Positions 6,038-8,918 of a DNA stretch of 8,918 nt are shown here, in pieces. The stretch is taken from NCBI GenBank assembly GCA_002378845.1, contig DFRY01000073.1, positions 49,911 through 58,828 of the forward strand, read 5' to 3'. The position numbers were made by a program, and so were the translations under genes. Origin of the DNA: Ruminococcaceae bacterium UBA3451. GTDB taxonomy: Bacteria; Bacillota; Clostridia; Oscillospirales; Acutalibacteraceae. The stretch's first letter is position 1. Every line of letters begins with the position of its first letter. The notes beneath the pieces were generated by a model that was not told the origin of the DNA, made no database searches, and saw only the letters and a program-made list of their open reading frames with translations.

Positions 6038-6066
6038 TGATTTTTTCAGGGGCAAGGGCTTTTTTT
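6027..6066 (+). terminator. Intrinsic terminator of the T-box switch
   Basis: GCTCTTGTCCCTGA (6027-6040) pairs over 14 bp, including two G-U pairs, with TCAGGGGCAAGGGC (6046-6059) around a 5-T loop. A run of seven T (6060-6066) follows. It would end transcription when charged tRNA-Trp is abundant and the antiterminator does not form. Confidence 0.93.
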
Positions 6067-6179
6067 ATTTCTCAAATTAAGTTAAGGAGTTGGTGTTTAT
6101 GGCAGAGGACTGGTGGCGATGGCCAGGTATGTATGTGAGAAAACGAAACAAAATAAACTACTTAACTTACAGGAGGAAT
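6067..6179 (+). promoter_or_regulatory. Predicted mRNA fold sequestering both the leader-ORF SD and the trpX SD
   Basis: TAAGTTAAG (6078-6086) is perfectly complementary to CTTAACTTA (6161-6169), a 9-bp helix that covers the first bases of the leader-ORF SD (AAGGAG, 6084-6089). Outside it, across a small internal loop, ATTTCTC (6067-6073) pairs with GAGGAAT (6173-6179) over 7 bp with one G-U, covering most of the trpX SD (AGGAGG, 6171-6176). The enclosed loop is essentially the Trp-rich leader ORF. Translation of that ORF would open both helices, so trpX translation should depend on it. Drawn by hand; stability not computed. Confidence 0.6.
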
Positions 6180-6188
6180 TTATTATGA
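6099..6188 (+). CDS. Trp-codon-rich leader peptide upstream of trpX
   Basis: A 29-codon ORF beginning MAEDWWRWPGMYVRKRN, located after the T-box terminator and so transcribed only upon read-through. Trp codons are at positions 5, 6 and 8 (6111, 6114 and 6120); three in 29 residues equals the number in the whole trpXYZ set. AAGGAG (6084-6089) lies 9 nt before ATG 6099, and the TGA (6186-6188) overlaps the trpX ATG (6185) as ATGA. The peptide is strongly basic and has no signal or domain, so the act of translating it is probably what matters: ribosome pausing at Trp codons or coupling to trpX. B. subtilis has a comparable arrangement, a T-box followed by a three-Trp leader before rtpA. The alternative, a chance ORF, is made unlikely by the SD, the clustered TGG codons and the ATGA junction together. 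Confidence 0.8.
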   Translation: MAEDWWRWPGMYVRKRNKINYLTYRRNLL

Positions 6189-7258
6189 AAAATACCATGA
6201 AAAAACTTGCGGCTTCCGTTACGGCAATGGTTTTGGCACTTTCCTTTGCGGCATGTTCATCTACTACGGCGGCGTCCAATGCTGCCCCGGCAAACTCTGC
6301 GGCGGCAGGCCAAACCAGCCAAACCAGTCAGGCTGAAAAGAATTTTAAAATCGGCGTTATTCAGTACGCACCGCATCCTTCCCTTGACAATTGCTATACC
6401 GGTTTTAAAGCCGGATTGGAAGAAGCCGGTTTAAAAGACGGTACCAACATTACAATCGATTTTCAAAACGCGCAGGGCGACAATTCCAACGGCGACCTGA
6501 TTGCAAAAAATATGGTTTCTAAAAAGTATGACCTGATTATGGGCATTGCGACCCCGGCGGCTATGTCCGCTTACAGCGCGGCGAAAAGCACAGATATTCC
6601 GGTTGTGTTCACCGCCGTTTCCGACGCGGTAGCGGCCGGAATCGTAAAGTCAAACGATGCCCCCGGCGTAAACTGCACCGGTTCTTCCGACGTACTTCCG
6701 CTGGAACAGCAGATTAAAATGATTCGTGCATTCCTTCCTAACGCAAAGAAAATCGGTATTCTTTATACGACAAGTGAACCGAACTCCGTTTCCCAGCTGA
6801 AGCAGTTTAAAGAGCTTGCACCGAAATATAATTTCGAAGTAGTAGACGTCGGCGTAACCAATGCTTCCGAAGTTGCCGCGGCGGCCGCAACCGTCGTTTC
6901 CAAAGGTGTTGACTGCATTAATAACTTCACGGACAACAATGTGGTAAACAACCTGACAACCGAACTGCAGGCAGCAAACGCAAAAAAAATTCCGGTTTTC
7001 GGTTCGGAAGAAGAACAGGTGAAAAACGGCTGCCTCGCTTCCCAAAGCATTGATTATGTTGCGCTTGGCAAAGAAACCGGCAAAATGGCCGCTAAAATTC
7101 TGAAAGGCGAAGCCAAAGCAGCCGAAACCCCGGTTTTCATGGTTAAGGACTGCACTCCGGTATACAACAAAGCGGTTATGGATACGCTCGGTCTGACTCT
7201 GCCTTCCGAATATTCCAGTGCCACCGCAGTCACAGCTGACGCAGCAACAAAGAAATAA
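6185..7258 (+). CDS. trpX: Tryptophan ABC transporter substrate-binding lipoprotein
   Basis: Extracytoplasmic binding protein of a Trp importer. The 357 residues start with a lipoprotein signal peptide: basic MKNTMKK, a hydrophobic stretch 8-20, and lipobox FAAC with Cys24 as the lipidation site. A linker rich in Ala, Ser, Thr and Gln (about 25-51) follows, then an ABC_sub_bind (PF04392-type) fold opening with KIGVIQYAPHPSLDNCYTGF. Family positions such as DLIMGIATPAA, IPVVFTAVSD and KIGILYTTSEPNS are present. ATG 6185 is chosen because AGGAGG (6171-6176) is 8 nt upstream and the signal peptide begins there; an upstream in-frame GTG at 6113 would bury the signal peptide. The Trp assignment rests on the UGG T-box and Trp leader ahead of it; the family alone covers several amino acids. 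The protein itself contains no Trp. Confidence 0.9.
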   Translation: MKNTMKKLAASVTAMVLALSFAACSSTTAASNAAPANSAAAGQTSQTSQAEKNFKIGVIQYAPHPSLDNCYTGFKAGLEEAGLKDGTNITIDFQNAQGDNSNGDLIAKNMVSKKYDLIMGIATPAAMSAYSAAKSTDIPVVFTAVSDAVAAGIVKSNDAPGVNCTGSSDVLPLEQQIKMIRAFLPNAKKIGILYTTSEPNSVSQLKQFKELAPKYNFEVVDVGVTNASEVAAAAATVVSKGVDCINNFTDNNVVNNLTTELQAANAKKIPVFGSEEEQVKNGCLASQSIDYVALGKETGKMAAKILKGEAKAAETPVFMVKDCTPVYNKAVMDTLGLTLPSEYSSATAVTADAATKK

Positions 7259-7279
7259 CAGAAAGCGGGTAATTCCGGA

Positions 7280-8194
7280 ATGGACATTGTTCTCGGCTTA
7301 ATTAAAAATATATTGGAAGAGGGCTTCATTTACGGCATTATGGCCATCGGCGTGTACATCACGTATCAGGTGCTCGGCTTTCCCGATTTGTCGGTGGACG
7401 GCACGTTCCCGTTGGGCGCGTGCATTACGGCGGCTTTGATTGCCGCTGGGGTCAACCCGTGGCTTGCCTGCCTGATTGCGTTTGTGTGCGGTGCGGCAGC
7501 CGGATGTGTGACCGGTTTCCTCCACGTAAAACTCCGTATTACAGATTTGCTTTCCGGAATTCTTGTAATGACGGCAATGTGGAGCGTGAATCTGGTCATT
7601 ACCAACGGAAGTGCCGTAATGCCGTTCTATAATAAGCCTACCATATTTACGTCCGGCCCTGCCGGACTGTTAGCCGGGGGCATTCTGAATTACCGCGTGG
7701 TACTGGTGGTTGCCATTTGCTGCATTGCGGTCAAACTGATTGTCGACTGGTACCTGAAAACGAAATCCGGTCTGCTGCTTCGGGCTTCGGGCGACAATCC
7801 CCAATATGTTACTTCCCTTGGGAAGGACCCGGGAACGATGAAAATTATCGGTCTTGCGGTCGGGAACGGCTGTACCGCACTGGCGGGCTGCATTTTGGCA
7901 CAGCAGGCGGAATCGGCCAATGTGTCCAGCGGAACCGGTATGGTGGTTATGGCGCTGGCTTCGGTCATTATCGGAACGAATCTGTTCAAAAAGGTTCGGT
8001 TCGTCAAAGCAACCACAGCGGTTGTATTCGGCGCAATTGCCTATAAAACCTGCCTTGTGATTGCAATGCAGCTCGGTTTGCCGACGAACTTCCTGAAGCT
8101 TTTGATGGCTGCAATCTTTACCGTAGCGCTGGTGTCCAATAATCTGTTTGCAGGCAGGAGGAAAAGACAAAATGTCAACCCAACCCAAATCTAA
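7280..8194 (+). CDS. trpY: Tryptophan ABC transporter permease
   Basis: 304-residue membrane permease of the BPD_transp_2 (LivH/LivM-like) superfamily, forming the channel of the TrpXYZ importer. The N-terminus LEEGFIYGIMAIGVYITYQV with GFPDLSVDGTFPLGA (33-47) is characteristic of this permease group. Further hydrophobic segments lie at about 60-80, 90-107, 138-157, 185-208, 218-235, 245-265 and 272-292. The cytoplasmic loop LLLRASGDNPQYVTSLGKDP (165-184) is the ATPase-contact region. Only three Trp are present (61, 101 and 157). The SD is weak (GCGGG about 10 nt before ATG 7280) compared with its neighbours, so translation may rely on coupling to trpX, whose stop is 21 nt upstream. The 3' end overlaps trpZ by 23 nt. 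Confidence 0.9.
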   Translation: MDIVLGLIKNILEEGFIYGIMAIGVYITYQVLGFPDLSVDGTFPLGACITAALIAAGVNPWLACLIAFVCGAAAGCVTGFLHVKLRITDLLSGILVMTAMWSVNLVITNGSAVMPFYNKPTIFTSGPAGLLAGGILNYRVVLVVAICCIAVKLIVDWYLKTKSGLLLRASGDNPQYVTSLGKDPGTMKIIGLAVGNGCTALAGCILAQQAESANVSSGTGMVVMALASVIIGTNLFKKVRFVKATTAVVFGAIAYKTCLVIAMQLGLPTNFLKLLMAAIFTVALVSNNLFAGRRKRQNVNPTQI

Positions 8195-8912
8195 TTCAGG
8201 CGAAAGCTTTGTCAGCCTGCAGCATATTTATAAAACCTTTAACCCCGCTTCCGTCAATGAAGTGGTTCTGTTTTCCGATTTTAATATGGAAATTAAAAAA
8301 GGCCAGTTTGTGTCCGTTGTCGGAAGCAACGGCTCCGGAAAAACGACCATACTGAACGTCCTCTGCGGCAGTATCCCGGTGGACGGCGGCAATGTGCATG
8401 TAAACGGAAAGGAAATCGGGAAGTTAAAAGAATTTCAGCGTTCCCATTTCATTGGCCGCGTATTTCAGGATCCTTCCAAAGGAACCTGCCCGGAACTGAC
8501 CATTTTGGAAAATATGGCGCTGGCCGACAATAAAGGCGGCTCCTTTGGTCTTCATATCGGTGTAAATAAAAAAAGAATCGATTACTACCGCACGCAGCTG
8601 GAACTGCTGAAGCTTGGCTTGGAAGATAAACTGAACCTGTCGGTTGCCAGCCTTTCCGGCGGTCAGCGGCAGGCGCTTGCGCTGCTGATTTCCACCATGA
8701 CGCCGCTTGATTTGCTGATTCTGGATGAACATACGGCGGCGCTCGACCCGCGCTCCAGTGAAAATGTGATGGAACTGACCGAGCATATCGTGCGCGATAA
8801 AAAGCTGACCACGCTTATGGTTACCCATAATTTGAAATTTGCCATTCAGTACGGTAACCGCCTTGTTATGATGCACCGGGGTTCGATTGTCTTTGATGCG
8901 GCTGGGGAATAA
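8172..8912 (+). CDS. trpZ: Tryptophan ABC transporter ATP-binding protein (C-terminus possibly cut short)
   Basis: ATPase of the Trp importer, 246 residues. Walker A is GSNGSGKT (51-58), Q-loop VFQD with Gln99, signature LSGGQ (161-165), Walker B LLILDEH (181-187, with His replacing the usual Pro, as is typical of this transporter family) and H-loop His219. ATG 8172 has AGGAGG (8156-8161) 10 nt upstream, inside trpY; the in-frame TTG at 8148 lies before the SD and is rejected. The gene overlaps trpY by 23 nt. The protein stops at ...FDAAGE with TAA at 8910-8912. Relatives, as I remember them, continue with a Lys-rich stretch and an LTxxDLL-type helix for about 15-20 residues, and the codons here would read GE-stop-KS. 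A premature stop is therefore possible. All nucleotide-binding motifs are intact, so ATPase function is probably retained. Confidence 0.9.
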   Translation: MSTQPKSNSGESFVSLQHIYKTFNPASVNEVVLFSDFNMEIKKGQFVSVVGSNGSGKTTILNVLCGSIPVDGGNVHVNGKEIGKLKEFQRSHFIGRVFQDPSKGTCPELTILENMALADNKGGSFGLHIGVNKKRIDYYRTQLELLKLGLEDKLNLSVASLSGGQRQALALLISTMTPLDLLILDEHTAALDPRSSENVMELTEHIVRDKKLTTLMVTHNLKFAIQYGNRLVMMHRGSIVFDAAGE

Positions 8913-8918
8913 AAATCT

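Larger units (their letters stand above)
5757..6066 (+). ncRNA. T-box riboswitch leader, tRNA-Trp specificity (UGG specifier)
   Basis: Senses uncharged tRNA and permits read-through only when it is bound. Stem I has AGUA on the 5' side (5791-5794) and AGAGAG (5818-5823), with an apical stem GCCGCA/TGCGGC (5823-5828 with 5840-5845). The specifier loop is closed by TAAG/CTTA (5787-5790 with 5868-5871) below and CGC/GCG (5798-5800 with 5858-5860) above. That leaves AGTAGTA opposite GAATGGA, so the triplet at loop positions 4-6 is UGG (5864-5866, Trp). Stem III is GGCGA/TCGCC (5985-5989 with 5995-5999). The T-box core GGGTGGTACCGC is at 6005-6016. The downstream genes are a Trp-type ABC importer, which agrees with the specifier. 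One oddity is that the tRNA-end pairing bulge is UGGU rather than the UGGC expected for a G73 tRNA-Trp. Confidence 0.96.

Noticed and set aside
6113..6184. N-terminal extension of trpX from GTG 6113
   Set aside because: It lies upstream of the true SD (6171-6176), would bury the lipoprotein signal peptide and runs through the leader ORF in another frame.
1..8918. CRISPR arrays, tRNA/rRNA genes, insertion sequences or integrase sites
   Set aside because: No regularly spaced repeats with spacers, no cloverleaf or rRNA motifs, and no transposase or terminal inverted repeats were found on reading both strands.

Overview
The window looks like the chromosome of a Gram-positive, Clostridia-type bacterium (Firmicutes, perhaps a ruminococcal/oscillospiral relative; this placement is inference). 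The reasons are strong GGAGG ribosome binding sites almost everywhere, a T-box riboswitch, consensus TTGACA/TATAAT promoters, a lipoprotein-type binding protein and gene types common in that group. Base composition is near 50% G+C in most genes (30 of 60 bases at 3601-3660) but clearly lower around 640-1840 (18 of 60 at 1201-1260).

Layout. Positions 1-524 (minus strand) hold the N-terminal 174 codons of a MATE efflux transporter that runs off the left edge. Positions 525-835 are a divergent intergenic region: a probable minus-strand promoter for the MATE gene and a strong plus-strand promoter threaded through three ATGTAAA boxes spaced exactly 23 bp apart. Downstream is an AT-rich unit: a tiny one-helix membrane ORF with an apparent 1-base frameshift at its start, overlapping (ATGA) a CPBP-family membrane protease gene. 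Next come a small XRE-type regulator, an overlapping 37-codon ORF that appears to be an internally deleted copy of the next gene, two paralogous four-helix membrane proteins with an (D/E)ERKxLIxQKT motif, and a NatAB/YhaQP-like ABC exporter pair whose genes overlap by ATGA. All point the same way and plausibly form one regulator-membrane-protein-exporter module, with an internal promoter/dyad just before the exporter. A MmcQ/YjbR-family gene follows.

Positions 5722-8912 form a tryptophan-controlled transport operon. A perfect promoter is followed by a T-box leader whose specifier loop reads UGG (Trp) and whose antiterminator and terminator can be drawn as mutually exclusive structures. After the terminator lies a second control layer: a 29-codon ORF beginning MAEDWWRWPG, with three Trp codons in its first eight, whose stop overlaps the trpX start as ATGA. 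The mRNA between terminator and trpX can fold so that both the leader-ORF SD and the trpX SD are paired. The genes trpX (lipoprotein), trpY (permease) and trpZ (ATPase) follow; together they contain only three Trp residues, as many as the 29-residue leader. trpZ stops at a TAA that appears slightly premature for the family.

The best candidate for a little-described system is this two-tier Trp control (T-box plus Trp-codon leader plus dual-SD structure), analogous in logic to the B. subtilis rtpA/AT leader but placed on a Trp importer. Second is the 698-5325 regulator/membrane-peptide/exporter module with its 23-bp operator array.
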